Positions 30,390 to 41,722 of a DNA stretch of 64,000 bases are shown here, piece after piece (position 1 is the first letter of the stretch; each line of letters starts with the position of its first letter). The DNA is taken from positions 992,001 through 1,056,000 of the forward strand of contig NC_063151.1 of assembly GCF_020921035.1 (NCBI RefSeq), written 5' to 3'. Below the pieces are notes generated by a model. The model was not told where the DNA came from. It saw only the letters and a program-made list of their open reading frames with translations, and searched no databases. Made by a program: the position numbers and the translations under genes. Origin of the DNA: Rhodamnia argentea. Its lineage: Eukaryota; Streptophyta; Magnoliopsida; Myrtales; Myrtaceae.

Positions 30390-31203
30390 TTGGGAAAATT
30401 ACCAAAAAAAATCCTAAAATTGTTGTACTTGTGCTAATTCAATCCTAAAACTTTTAATTTGGCCAATTTGATCTTAATTATACTGCAATTGTGCCAATTT
30501 ATTCCTAAAATTTTTTAATGTACCAATTAAATCCTAAACTTTTTTGACGATTTGCAAATTTAGTCATTCCGTCTAATTTCAGCCAAAAATTGCTGGTGTA
30601 ACGTTCCAATTAGCGCTAGTCGTTTTAGAAGGCACTGACGGGGACGATTTTTGCAATTCTTTTATATTTCCTACTCCTTTTTTTTTCCTTTTTTCTTTCC
30701 GTTCCCTTTTATATTTTCAGATTATGTCCCTATGCTGGTCCCTAGCCACTAGCGAGGGTCCCCTTATCAAATCTAGCGAGTATCTAAACCCTCGCACTTG
30801 CCGACGGCTAGCCAAATGGCCATCGCTAAGGCTAGTAACTGGTGGAGGAAAATAAGGAAAAAAGATAAAACATGAAAGGAAAGAAAAAAAAAAAGAAAAA
30901 AATCAGAATTTATTTTTAGAAAATTACAAAAATCGTCCATGTTAGCACTAGTCATGCATTGGATTGCACGTCAAGAATACTTAGCCAAAAATTAGTGAAA
31001 CAACTAAATTGAAAAATCATCAAAAGAATTAGACTAAATGGGGAAATCGTCAAAATGTTTAGGACTCAATTGGAACAATTGAAAAGTTTAAAACTAAATT
31101 AGCATAAGTGCAATAGGTTTAGGAGTAAATTGGCCAAATTGAAAAATTCAGAATTGAATTGCCACAAGCGCAATAAATTTAGATCTTTTTTGGTAATTTC
31201 CCC
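30390..31203. mobile_element. Fold-back Mutator-like non-autonomous element 1
   Basis: The left end TTGGGAAAATTACCAAAAAA and right end GGTAATTTCCCC are inverted. Both arms carry repeated lines of the form CCTAAAACTTTTAATTTGGCCAATTT, inverted between arms. Flanks CACACGTGT (30381-30389) and CACATATGT (31204-31212) form a 9-bp duplication in which CG has become TA on one side, the Mutator hallmark plus CpG decay. The core is pyrimidine-rich, then GC-rich, then purine-rich. No transposase, so it must have been mobilised in trans. Confidence 0.8.
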
Positions 31204-31212
31204 CACATATGT

Positions 31213-32790
31213 GCTCGTTGGGGAATAGTGCATAGAGGGGATGCTCTTAGGAAACTCCTTTAGAGGGGCTATGAGGAGTCCACCTGAAGTTGATTTTGAC
31301 CAAGCAATGGCCAATTTGAAGACGAAGTGCCCTGAAGGTTACGAAGGCTTCTTGAGGCAGGCTTTGAGCAATTCTGTAGGGCTTTCACCAAGATAGATAC
31401 CAACTCTTGAAAAGCTGTACTTTCGATGCTTGAAGGGATAATCACTATGTTAATGGAGAGGAAAGCAGAGAAGTCGGGACAATTACCAAAAAACAGGATA
31501 CTAATTCAATTCTAAATATTTTTAATTTGACCAAATTAATACTAAATATTTTGACATTTTGCCAATCTAGTCATTCCAATCAATTTTGGTGGAAATCATC
31601 GATGTAAGCGCTAACCGTCCTACATGGCACGGCTAGTGCGCTAACGTGGATAATTTATGCAATTTGTTTTTAAATTTTTTTTTCCAAATTTGTTACTAGT
31701 TTGGTTTTTTCTTTTCTTTTTCCAACTATATGCTAGTGAGGGCCAACAACCTCCCTAGTCCGAACAAGGGCGTCGTGACCCTCGCCTAGATCTTGGCGAG
31801 GGCTAACACACTTGTTTGTGGCCTGTAAGGGTGCGGAGGCCCTCATTCGTGGTTGGCGAGGGTCAGGTGGCGAGCTTGCCATCCCAAATTTGGAAAAAAG
31901 AGAGAAAAAATGAAAACAAGAAAGGAAACAAGAAATTTTTTTAAAAAATCAGAAAAATTTAAAAAAGGAATGTTGTACAAAGTATTCATGTCATTGCCGG
32001 TCTTGTCACGTAGGACGGTCAACATTCACATCAACAATTTTAATCCAAAATTGGCTGGAAAGACTAGATTGGTAAATCGTTAAAAGATTTAGGAATAAAT
32101 TGGCTAAATTAAAAGGTTTATGATAGAATTATCTGACGTACAGTAAATTCAAGACATTTTTTGATAATTTTCCTAAGAGAAGTCAATTAATGATTGATTG
32201 ACAAATTCAATTTGCCCGAGGATTAGCATTAAGTTGGAGAACTGTAAACTAGAGTCCAAGTACTGTATTTCTAGGCCAGCTACAGGGAATAAAATTGAGG
32301 TTCGAGTGGATGATAATATACTTGTGGCTGACTGGGTTGAGAAGACGTGCTTGTAAGGAATGAGATACCTCGAAAAAACTATGTAGACAAGCCAAATGTT
32401 GCATTACATTGATGACATTAGACACCAACAATAATGAAGATGACTGCTTTAAGAAGTACGCTTAAGAAAGATGTCACCGGTTTCCCTTTCCAGGCAAAAA
32501 TTTGGCCCAAAGTCAGTGGTGAGCCAATCAATCTACCACCTTACAGAAGGGAAAGGGGGAGAGAGAAGAAAAACCGAATCAAATGTGACATGGAGAATTG
32601 CCTTCAGTATGGGCACAACAAGAAGACGTGTAAAAATCTTACGGCACCTAGGCCTTCTAAAGTAAGTCCTACTCGCCAATATTGTGTAACTTTACATAAG
32701 CTTTATTCAGGTTCCTGTAACAGACAACGTTGGTGTTTCTTGTGCTTTTCACATGAAGGCTAAAATAAGAAGCCCAAAAAAGACTGATGG
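31213..32790 (+). pseudogene. Mutator (MULE) transposase fragment, interrupted
   Basis: Relic of the C-terminal half of a MuDR-type transposase. 31285-31460 contains FCRAF-like and LMERKAEK-like remains. After the inserted element at 31476-32175 the text resumes, and 32500-32640 reads IWPKVSGEPINLPPYRRER, then KKNRIKCD and the zinc knuckle CLQYGHNKKTC. These are typical of the transposase tail just after the SWIM region. Several stops and frame changes make it non-functional. A second copy of the same stretch is at 42960-43680, in the matching gap between CXE-3 and CXE-4. Confidence 0.7.
31476..32175. mobile_element. Fold-back Mutator-like non-autonomous element 2, inserted in the MULE relic
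   Basis: It is flanked by a perfect 9-bp target duplication AGAGAAGTC (31467-31475 and 32176-32184). The ends GGGACAATTACCAAAAAA and, inverted, GGAAAATTATCAAAAAA match element 1. The uninterrupted sequence exists in the paralogous copy near 43285 (GAGAAGACAATTAATGGTTG), which confirms an insertion of exactly this segment. The core carries CCTCGCC/GGCGAGGG words; no transposase. Confidence 0.9.
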
Positions 32791-34124
32791 GGTTTAATCC
32801 TACCAAGAAATCTGGCAAGAAGGCTCTATTGCACAGTCCAGTAGACCATCTAAGATGAACTCTACTATCATTAGGATGGAGAAAGCACATATTAGTGCTT
32901 TTTTAGACATTTTTTGTTTCCATGTGTTGATTGTGATTATGCTCATTTTGTATCTTCAGGCACGACACGAATATGGACTTTTCATGTCTGAAGGCAGTTT
33001 TGATGGATATTTAAGGCTGATCTCTTGGTGGAATGCTTCATTTGTATATCGAAAAGAAAAGGAAGTGGATGCTTCAATGGTTTGCAAACATCCCGCAAAT
33101 CCATGGAATCTTGTCGGCTCCGTCGTTGCTCATACAAATCTGAATGTGTGGAGTCCTGCCTCCAAATCTGGCCTCGTCGATGGCAGTGAGTCTTGCTCAA
33201 CCATGACTCGCAAGAAGGCTTATCCAACAGATTTGGCCACACACAGCTCGTCTGGGATGGCTAGCCGTGGTTGAAAAGAGGAAGAGGAAGCCCAGACGAA
33301 GACGAAGCGGTTGGATGGAGGAGAACCTAAGAGAGCCAAAAAAAAAAAAAAAGTCGAATTTTAAGATTTCTTATTTGGTTCCACATGAGCTAATGATGTG
33401 GCATTTATTAGGATTCGGAGCACAACCACAACGAAATAAAGCATAAACCGAGAAAGAGAAATTGACCCAAGGTTTTTCCCGATTCACCCTTAAACCAAGG
33501 CCACGTCCAGCAGAGGAATCAACTATAATTGACATCTCACACCTCTTGTTACATCACTCAATTATTATCAGAAAAAATATATATAACAGCAGCTATTCAT
33601 TGGTCTAAACCCAAACTATCAAATGAAAAATATGAGCTCAAAGTATAAATGTAACTCAGGAGCACTGTCCTTGCGACCCCCGCCCGCTCATCATAGAGCG
33701 AGACGTGCCTTTCTATCAATAAGAAGTATGAGCACATCCCAACAGCATTATGAACATGTGTCAATTTGTGAGTGGATGAGAGTAAAAAATATACGCCACA
33801 TCAACAACCGATGTTGTCAAAGAGCAGTTATTATTAGGGAATAAGCTTTCATGATAGTCTGATATAATATCACCGCATGTTTTGTATAAAATACTCATTG
33901 ATTGAAAAATTATGAAGTTAGAAATAATGACAGTATCGTAAATTATCAGACTAGCAGTTTCCTATTATTAGATAATATCTCGTGCATATTGCGTTGTGAC
34001 ATACTGTTGTGGTCCTGAATGTATAAGGATCACTTTTGTTCACAACCACAAGAGAAACTTTAGTAGCGACAGGCAAAGTCAAAGAGAAACTTTGGAAGAC
34101 GCCCTCCATGGTTTCATGCGCCTT
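32791..34124. other. Spacer between MULE relic and CXE-2, no gene supported
   Basis: An open stretch at 32855-33274 (139 codons) starts with a hydrophobic run, but it has no motif I know and no neighbour support, so I do not call it. A poly-A run near 33341 may be the end of an old retroposed sequence. The last 120 bases before CXE-2 share AACTTTAGTAGCGACAGG with the 3' flank of CXE-4. Confidence 0.4.
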
Positions 34125-35201
34125 TCACTCTACAGTCTCCTTCTTGTGACCTTCACCATCACTGTTAATGAACGAGGCCAAGCGTTTGAACAGCCTCTTG
34201 GCCTTCTCGCAGCTCGGATCGTAGATGTGGAACATATGATCCACGCCGTCGATCTCCATGATCTCTGCCTCTGCCGGCCCGCCGCTCTCCACCAGCTTCT
34301 CGTAGTACAGCCTCCCTCTGTCCCTCAGTATGTCCTTCTCGCTCACGATCACCAGCACCTTCTCGCACGCCAGCCCGTCCACGCCGGCGGCCCCGTCAGC
34401 AAATGGGTTGATCAGCGGGTCATCGCACCCCTTGTCCGATACGCACACAAACCGCCACGTGTTGTCCACCCAAGCCTTCCGGTCAGGGTCTGCCACCTCC
34501 GTGCCAATCGGCATCTCGCCCCAAAAGTACGGTTGTATCATCCCGATCCCCAACAGCTTGAGCCGCTCGCCCAGCACGTCATCCCTTATCAATGCCGTAT
34601 CGTAGAAATGAAATCACTGAGTTGCAAATAATAATTCAACACAAAACGCACCAAGCATCATTAGGCTGTTACTGTATCGTACCTGAATCGCATGGCCAAG
34701 TGGTGCGACATGTTGGCGCCGCAGCTGTCACCAACAAGGAATAGCCGGTCGAAGTCGGCATGCTCCCTGAGCCATGGCTCACTCTGAGCTTCCTCGGATG
34801 CGATCCATTGCAGAGGAGCCCAGGAGTCATCATAGGCCGCAGGGAGGGGGTGCTCAGGGACTCGGCGGTAGTCGACGGAGACGAGGATGGCATTGCACTC
34901 GGCGACAAGGGTGTTGAGGCAGGAGTGATACTTGGGGTCGGCCTTGGAAAAGATGATGAAGGCCCCGCCGTGGAAGTAGATGACGAGGGGGAGTTTCGTG
35001 TTGGCGGAAATGGAAGAGGGGCGGTAGATTCGGGCGGAGACGCCGTTCTCCGGGAGGATGAGGATGTCCTTGGACTCGACTCGGGTCTCGGGGTCGAGGC
35101 CGGGTGGGGCGATCTCGAAGCCGGCAAGGCGGTCGAAGGTGCCGTCTTTATAGACTCTGATGAAGGGGAAGATCTCGAGTGAGACATCTTTGGATGAATC
35201 C

Positions 35202-35203
<2 letters not shown>
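34125..35203 (-). CDS. Carboxylesterase CXE-2 (alpha/beta hydrolase)
   Basis: Two exons, 35203-34683 and 34584-34125, give 326 residues. It is closely related to CXE-1 over its full length, with the oxyanion motif HGGAF (78-82), Asp in SEKDILRDRG and His in GVDHMFHI. The nucleophile elbow is GDSCGAN: Ser160 is kept, but the following Gly is replaced by Cys, which sits beside the active site. GxSxG is still satisfied. The intron is only 98 bp, against 218-380 bp in the sisters, and lacks their conserved GGAGATTTTAC block. The DPLINPFADG segment is intact. A long GA tract lies directly before the ATG. An enzyme is expected, possibly with altered turnover or substrate preference. Confidence 0.92.

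Positions 35204-35205
<2 letters not shown>

Positions 35206-35236
<31 letters not shown>
35206..35236. repeat. (GA)n tract in the CXE-2 5' leader
   Basis: A GA dinucleotide run (CT on the gene strand) beginning 3 bases before the CXE-2 ATG. Shorter versions stand at the same place in CXE-1, CXE-4 and CXE-5. Confidence 0.8.
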
Positions 35237-35241
<5 letters not shown>

Positions 35242-36167
35242 TAGGTGAGGATGATGAAGTGCCCGACAGGGAAAGCAAAGCAAGTCCATTTTTTTTGGGT
35301 CCAAAAAGCAAGTCCATTTATTGAGGAGGACTTTTGGCAATTAGTCAGACTCGTTGGTAAATGTCAATGTCCAACCACATGTTCAAATGTGGTCATAATA
35401 CTTTTTGAGTCTCCTCGAAGATAAACCCTTTTTCCAACCGATTACGTTTGGATCAAAGTCCGACGATCTCATCTCATCGATTCCGATTAGTTATATTTTT
35501 CATATGTCGGACATCCAACGTTGTGAAAAAAAAAGGAGTAATAGCAATGTGTAAATTCTTTTACACGAGAGCAATCAAGCGAGACTTTTTTTCTTTTTTT
35601 ACTGCCTTAAAAATCCATCCATCGACCAAATAACCTTAATTATTTACCGAAGATAACAAAATGCATGTTCAGTTTTTTTTTTTTTTTTCAACTCTATTAT
35701 GCATGGATGAAAAAGTCCTAACAGCTAATTCCGTTGACAAATGACTAAAAAGACATACATGAGGCCCGGGACAAATACGTCGTGAGAGCAATAATTGCAG
35801 AACATCGTATCGATGTACTCATAACTCTTAATTTTGATTATTGTCTTGTCATCATTCTATCGTTATTCAAACTAATTATACCTACGTATTCCTTTCTTTG
35901 ACGAAAACCATTTTCTCCTTTTTTTGTCTTTTTGAGAATTCTAGGAGAGCAAGCTCTCCCCCACGAGAATGAGGTAGATTGACGAGGAGGTTGTTGCCCG
36001 GGCGAGTGTTATGTTGCTCATGTTCACATATCTCACATGGCTCGACAATATATTTTATATGCTTTTTATGTGCGTATGATCTTACTACAAATAATAATTT
36101 AAATTTTTTGCTTAGACTTTCTAATATGGTGTCATGACTAGTGCTATCCATTTCGATTATATGTGTT
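35237..36167. other. Upstream flank of CXE-2, no gene seen
   Basis: AT-rich spacer. 35882-36151 is open on the minus strand, but the product is not recognised and it adjoins an LTR fossil, so it is not called as a gene. Confidence 0.4.
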
Positions 36168-36760
36168 TGTTACGGACCAAAAGTTCCGTGACCCAACAAA
36201 TGAGACCCTTCCTTACTCGTGAACCCTTGTGAGTGAAGTTTGATTATGTCATCATGGTGAGTGAGTGATGTAGAGGGAAAGATGTAGCTGGTTCGTGGGA
36301 GTGGCGTCATGGTGGTTTGCATTAGAAATTCTAAGTTAGAATGAATATACCCTTAGGAGGCTTGAAGGCGGGTTGGCTTCCCGTGTACAAACTAATTAAG
36401 AGCTAATGCCGCTATCCTAACGAGGCCACGACAGGTGGAAACCAGTTATGGTGCTTAAAATGTTTTTCTCATCTCGCTCGTTGGACTGGATGCTTGAGCT
36501 TAACTAGGTGTTATACGATCCGATACGGGAAAGCTATTCGCATTCTTGTTCTATGGGACAACATGAGAATGAAAGCTAGCTTGACGTTCTTGGCTCACCA
36601 AGCATCGCACGAGCTAATTATGCGGCCAAATCTACCGGCTCATGACAATTGGTATCGGAGCGGGATCTCTTTAGTCGATGGGTGATTCGGGAAAAACCGG
36701 AATCACCCGGAATTAGCCAAGTGCCACACGGGCTAATTCCTTGCTAATGTGAACTTTTCA
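36168..36760 (+). mobile_element. Single LTR with primer-binding site, Copia-type remnant
   Basis: 36168-36647 starts TGTTACGGACC and ends CATGACA. Two bases later comes TGGTATCGGAGC, a Met-tRNA-type primer-binding site. About 100 bases of leader follow and then the element stops. No matching second LTR or coding region was found in the window. A fossil of an LTR retrotransposon, probably Ty1/copia; limits are moderately certain. Confidence 0.55.
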
Positions 36761-36864
36761 TCTCTGAAGCCACCGGGAATGCATATTTAGGGTAATCTTT
36801 TTGTCTAGTGCTTATATCTATATCACAAAGAAAAGTGAGGTATCTACTAGTCTTATATTTTTTT

Positions 36865-38121
36865 AGCAAAAATTTCAAATAATGACCTAAAATGCTCTGA
36901 TTTTCTCAAATAATGGTATGAAATGAACTTTGTGTTAAAAAAGGATCTGAAGTGTCTTCTTTATTTCATAGAAAGACATTTTCATCTTTTACTATTTTAA
37001 ACTTTTTTCCTTTTTTGTCGTCTTCTGTTTTCTATTTTCATTTTCTTTTCTTTTCTTTTTCCCTTTTTCTTTTCCCTTTTTTCTCTTTTTCTTTCCCCTC
37101 CCCTGCCATGGCCTCCCTCGGGCATAGGGCCGCTCACACTGCCGTCGGGCCGGGGTCGCCCTCGCCTGTTGCCTCGCCAGATCAGGAAAAGGTTGACTGC
37201 AAAGCTGTCACCTTGTTTCCATAGCAGAACCATGTTTAACAGTCCATGAATAATACAGCATTTTGAGTTTCACATCTGCACTTCAGAACTGATGTCTCAT
37301 TGTGTATAAGATCTCCTTTAAATTGCTGGAGATGATATGAGGAAAATGAACTACAAGACAACGCCACCAAACCTAAGGGCCCCCGTGCACACATGGTGAA
37401 TTATTATGGAGGAGAGTTATAGCAAACGTACCTGCTGAGACCCATGGAGTTGGCGCCGACGGCGACCTCGGCGACGCCGATGGTGAGGACAATGGAGGAG
37501 GGAGCGTCGACACTGAAGAGGCCGGTGGCGAGGGCGAAGGGGACGGTCAGGCAGTCTGAGACGCCGATGATGATGTCGCGGACGATATCGCTGGGGGTGA
37601 AATGGGACTCCGCGTGCTGGTTTAGGGGCCTCTGCTTCTCCGGCTCCAGCTTGTTCCTGCTCTCATTTGCGCTCACCATTGAATACTAGAGTGTTTGAGT
37701 CTGAGACGAGAGAGACGAAGCGACAGGAAGGAGAGAGTAACCCTCGTCCTCTCCGCACGAGCCAATCTATTTGATGGTTCGTCCTCGCCGAATTTGGCGA
37801 GGCAACCCTCGCCCTAGCCTAGGCTGGCCGGCGTTGGCCGAAGGCAACCCCCATCGGAAGGCGACGTGGGCGCCTGGGTGGCCCTCTGCCTGAGGCCGGC
37901 CATGGTTAGAGAGGGGAAAGAAAAAGGAAAAAAAAAAGAAAAGAAAAGAAAACAGAAAACGAAAAAAAAATTTTAAAATGGTAAAAGACGAAAACGTCCT
38001 TCAGCCAGGCCCTTTTTTGAAACAAAGACGACGTTTCAATTTTTTTTTTTTAAACAAAGTCCACTTCAGATCCTAATTTGAAAAAATCATAACAATTCGG
38101 ACTCTTATTTGAAATTTTCTC
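36865..38121. mobile_element. Pack-type Mutator-like element carrying a captured VIT1 fragment
   Basis: The arms (36865-37090 and 37910-38121) are inverted, with ends AGCAAAAATTTCAAATAA and GAGAAAATTTCAAATAA. They share GATCTGAAGTG, the TTTCGTCTTTTACCATTTTAAA-like stretch and a long TTTTC/GAAAA tract. Flanks TATTTTTTT (36856-36864) and TATTTTTTA (38122-38130) agree at 8 of 9 bases, consistent with a Mutator target duplication. Inside the arms are GC-rich pieces and, at about 37185-37745, a segment of a host gene: 5' UTR, first exon and start of the first intron of a vacuolar iron transporter. No transposase is present. Confidence 0.75.
37432..37679 (-). pseudogene. Captured exon 1 of a VIT1/CCC1-type vacuolar iron transporter
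   Basis: The minus-strand reading starts MVSANESRNKLEPEKQ, and FTPSDIVRDIIIGVSD, LTVPFALATGL and SSIVLTIGVAEVAVG follow. This is the N-terminus and first two membrane helices of the VIT1 family, which loads Fe2+ into vacuoles. The exon ends at an intact donor, AGCAG then GTACGT. The remaining exons are missing; the element arm follows about 200 bases later. Positions normally conserved as Gly or Ala are changed (GVSDC for GVSDG, GLFSVD for GLSGA, GLSRY for GLGGY), suggesting loss of constraint after capture. A chimeric transcript is possible but no transporter can be made. Confidence 0.8.
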
Positions 38122-38130
38122 TATTTTTTA

Positions 38131-39110
38131 CTACTAATACCTGGTAGTGATAGAGTTATCGACTTGGAGGTTTATCCATCTCCAAGAGACAAACAAGAGC
38201 AAGACATGTCCTAGTTTGACCAAACCATACTTCAATTGATATCTCAGAACCTTCACACACTCAAGAATATGAAAGTGGTGGACTATGAAGTCGTGGACTA
38301 GAAGAAGCTTAATGGATGTCTGTATTGCTATTAAATGAGGATGTTGAGTTGTATACCGAAAAGTAGTGGCCTTTATGTTGTTTCTAAGTGGATTTGGCTA
38401 TGTATTATTTATTTGGTAATATGACCGTGTAATTTTGTAATTGGGGAGTTTTTTGGCTATGTATCATGTGTTGAGTTGTTTGTGCCTCCTATATTGGGAA
38501 GGTTTCTTGTGTCGGGATGTTTGTCTTCTCCACCAAAGAATGTGGACCAGCTTAAATTTATCCAATACCATTTAGTTTGCTTTTGATTGACTTAATCGTA
38601 ATGCATCAGTTCTAATGAACTCATGCGGGATCAATAGTGGAAATGACAGATTCTTAGAAGCGAACTATTGCAGCATCATCGGTTCACTCGAAGCGCATCA
38701 GATTCAAGATTTGGGTATGTGCACTGCATCCGGAAGGTGTTATTTGTCCATTTTGGCTAATACACAGTGTTGATCGGTTCAAGTTATCAAATTAGAGAAG
38801 ATAATTTGCCTATAACGTCTGATTTTTGGCTACATTATTTGACGATTTGCATATACATATATATAGAAGTTGATGGGTCGGCCAAGTCTAACTGATTTTG
38901 CAGCATCGTTTCATTAGACCTGTGGAGCATCTGTCCAACTCATCGATTGATTACACACTTGATGCAACTTAAGTCCAGGTCAGTGCAGTAAAGTTCCACC
39001 CACTCATCGACATGGCAGACAAAAAGCACATCTCCTCGTTAGCCATACAAAAAAGTTCAACTCATTCTCGGAAAGATATATGATCAAGGAAATTACATTT
39101 ACTCATTTTT
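38131..39110. other. Spacer, no gene seen
   Basis: AT-rich, no open reading frame of interest and no repeat that I can match within the window. Confidence 0.4.
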
Positions 39111-39119
39111 ACCATTTCA

Positions 39120-39380
39120 AATAAGTTGGCCATTCCTACTAAAAAAAAATAAGGAAAAAAGAAAAAAATCAAATAGATAGAAATGGCAAAAATGCCCTCG
39201 AGACCATATCCTTTTTTGAGACTCCATGATCACTTTAGACACTTATTTGAACTAAGATTCACTTCAAATCCTTATTTGAGAAAATAAGTACACTTCAAAC
39301 CTTTATTTGAAATAAAATTTACTACAGGCTCTTATTTGAGAAAATGAAAGCACTTTAGAATTTTCTCAATAATAAATTTG
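39120..39380. mobile_element. Partial fold-back element with ~38-bp subrepeats
   Basis: Lines such as TTCAAATCCTTATTTGAGAAAATAAG recur about every 38 bases at 39240-39370 and match the arms of the Pack-type element at 36865-38121. The purine-rich core and part of the other arm are at 39120-39200. One end appears lost, so it is a fragment. Confidence 0.55.
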
Positions 39381-39429
39381 TGAGACAACTTAAAATCACA
39401 ACAATTGTCAAAATTTCCCCTTACCCACA

Positions 39430-39640
39430 TAATAGTAAAATTGTCCAAAAGATCTTACTCATAATGTACATCGTCAATTCAATCCTAAACTTTTTAATTT
39501 GGCCACTTTAGTCATAAACATTTTGAACAAAAAGAAGTTCTTTCGGCTAATTTTAGCATAAACTCATCAACATAGACGCCGGTCATCATACGTGATATAG
39601 CCAGTATTGATGTGAATAATTTTTATATTTTTTTTTATAG
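39430..39640. mobile_element. One arm of a fold-back Mutator-like element
   Basis: CAATTCAATCCTAAACTTTT, AATTTGGCCACTTTAGTC and the GACGCCGGTCATCAT region match the left arms of elements 1 and 2 at 30390 and 31476. The opposite arm is not present. Confidence 0.55.
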
Positions 39641-40249
39641 AAATTTAGGCCCCTCTATTCAATGAGGAGGACAAACTTGAGTTGAGAAAGATGTTGCCAA
39701 TCCATCTCTCTGTGGGGAGATACGGGAAAAGATCTTGTGCATGTTCCATTGTGGCCTTGTCACCAATAAAAAAAGACTATGTCGACGCCAAATCTTAATG
39801 CTTTGCTCAGAGGTGACGCATGCTAATCACTAGTCGTGGAGAGTGCGTGGCCCAAAATAAATAAATAAATCAGATGATAACTAATGATCTGCTCCAAAGG
39901 CCGGAGATGGACAACTGACATGGGGACTGGTTTAAGGTCAAGATGACCCATAAGTAAAGTTTCGAAAAACGAGAACAAAAACACTGTAAATAAATCAATA
40001 CCTCGGAAAGGACACTCAAGCACCAAGTTCACTTAATAGAAACCAAAGTTAAACCCAATAACTAGAGAGTGATTAACAAATAATCAGGAAATTGCAAAAG
40101 CTACCCTCAATTCTTGTGGCCCAGAATGTATCGACGGTAACTTTTTTCGCCACTAGAACCGACAAGGTGACGTCGACGATCGATCTTCAGGCAAGAGTAA
40201 TAAAGAAACTTTGAAACCGCTCTCTACTTTTCAACATCTCTTCTTTTTA

Positions 40250-41607
40250 TCATGCACCTTTGCGAGCGTCGCCGTCACTGTTAACGAACGAGGCCACGCG
40301 TTTGAACAGCCTCTTGGCCTTCTCGCAGCTCGGGTCGAAGATGTGGAACACATGATCCTCGCCTTCGATCTCCATGATCTCCGCCGCCGTGGCCGCCGCC
40401 CCGCTGCTCTCCACCAGCTTCTCGTAGTACAGCCTCCCTCTGTCCCTCAGTATGTCCTTGTCGCTCACGATCACCAGCACCTTCTCGCATGCCATCCCGT
40501 CCACGCCCGGTGCCCCGTCCGCAAAGGGGTTGATCAGCGGGTCGTCGCACCCTTTGCCCGACACGCAAACATACCGCCACCAGCTGTCCACCAACGCCTT
40601 CCGACCAGGGTCCGCCTTCTCTGCTCCAATCGGTGTCTCGCCCCAGAAATACGGTTGTATCATCCCAATCCCGGAGAGCTTGACCCGCTCGCCCAGTACG
40701 TCATCCCTTATCAAAGACCGATGCAGAAACTTAGATACGTAATGTAAAACAAGGAGATTTTACGTAAAATTCCTCTACTGTAATAAATAATAGTAATCAG
40801 TGTCTACTCAATATAAAATGGTTTGAATTTTACCAGAGGACGGAACTGTCACTCTCCAAAAAGTGAACGTATTCTCTGGATCGCACATCTTGAAATGTAG
40901 GAGTTTGGGAACGAGATTATCAAATTGACAAAATCTACCGACCACACACTTGGGTATGTGTGGTCCGGGAGGATAATACCGTCCTCCAAGCATTTTTGAT
41001 AGAGCAATGAAATCACAATGTTACTTATGCTAAATAAACGCTAAAAGACTGACTAAGCATATTTAGGTTTTGTTATTGTACCATACCTGAGCCGCATGGC
41101 CAAGTGGTGAGACATGTTGGCGCCGCCGCTGTCCCCGACAAGGAAGAGCCGGTCGAAGTCGGCATGGTCCCTGAGCCACGGCTCGCACTGGGCTTCCTCG
41201 GATGCGATCCATTGCAGAGCAGCCCAGGAGTCCTCGTAGGCCGTGGGGAGGGGGTGCTCAGGGACTCGGCGGTAGTCGACGGAGACAACGACGACGTTGG
41301 ACTCAGCGACAAGGGCGTTGAGGCTGGCGTGATACTTGGGGTCCGCGATGGAGGCGATGATGAAGGCCCCGCCATGGAAGTAGATGACGAGGGGGAGTTT
41401 CGTGGCGGCCGAGGCGGAGGAGGGGCGGTAGATTCGGGCGGAGATGCCCGTTTCAGGGAGGATGAGGATGTCCTTGGACTCGACTCGGGTCTCGGGGTCG
41501 AGGCCGGGCGGGGCGATCTCGAAGCCGGCGAGGCGGTCGAAGGTGCCGTCTTTGTAAACTCTGATGTAGGGGAAGATCTCGAGTGAGACCTCTTTGGATG
41601 AATCCAT
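40250..41607 (-). CDS. Carboxylesterase CXE-3 (alpha/beta hydrolase)
   Basis: Two exons, 41607-41087 and 40706-40250, give 325 residues. It is very close to CXE-1 and CXE-4 through exon 1. HGGAF is at 78-82 and GDSGGAN gives Ser160. The aspartate motif is SDKDILRDRG where the others have SEKD, and GEDHVFHIFDPSCEKAK holds the histidine, so the triad is complete. The tail ends DARKGA, shorter than in CXE-1. The 380-bp intron is the longest of the set because it holds a small inserted palindromic element at about 40836-40990. A TATA-like box lies about 105 bases before the ATG. The role is as for the other copies: a soluble esterase of unknown natural substrate. Confidence 0.93.
40836..40990. 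mobile_element. Small MITE-like insertion in the CXE-3 intron
   Basis: A segment absent from the otherwise related introns of CXE-1 and CXE-4. Its ends are imperfectly inverted: GAGGACGGAACTGTC on the left, and GAGGACGGTATTATC on the right when read on the minus strand. About 150 bp, non-coding. The target duplication is unclear. Confidence 0.45.
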
Positions 41608-41710
41608 GAGAGCGGCGGAGATGTCAACGATATTAACCAGAGAGAGGTGAGATTGATGATGAATCGACAGGGGAGAAACAGAGATGGCTCATAAAGAGAA
41701 AGCAAGGGGG

Positions 41711-41722
41711 GTTTATATATTG
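41711..41722 (-). promoter_or_regulatory. TATA-like box of CXE-3
   Basis: The minus strand reads CTCAATATATAAAC about 105 bases before the CXE-3 start. A related CCTCAATATATGG is placed about 115 bases before the CXE-4 start, and a weaker CTCAATAAATGG before CXE-2. The shared position suggests a common core promoter. Confidence 0.5.

Noticed and set aside
32855-33274. 139-codon plus-strand open frame
   Set aside because: No motif, no matching neighbour, and it lies in transposon-rich spacer; composition is not convincing.
36168-36647. Full LTR retrotransposon around 36-39 kb
   Set aside because: Only one LTR with a primer site and a short leader was found; no second LTR or coding part.
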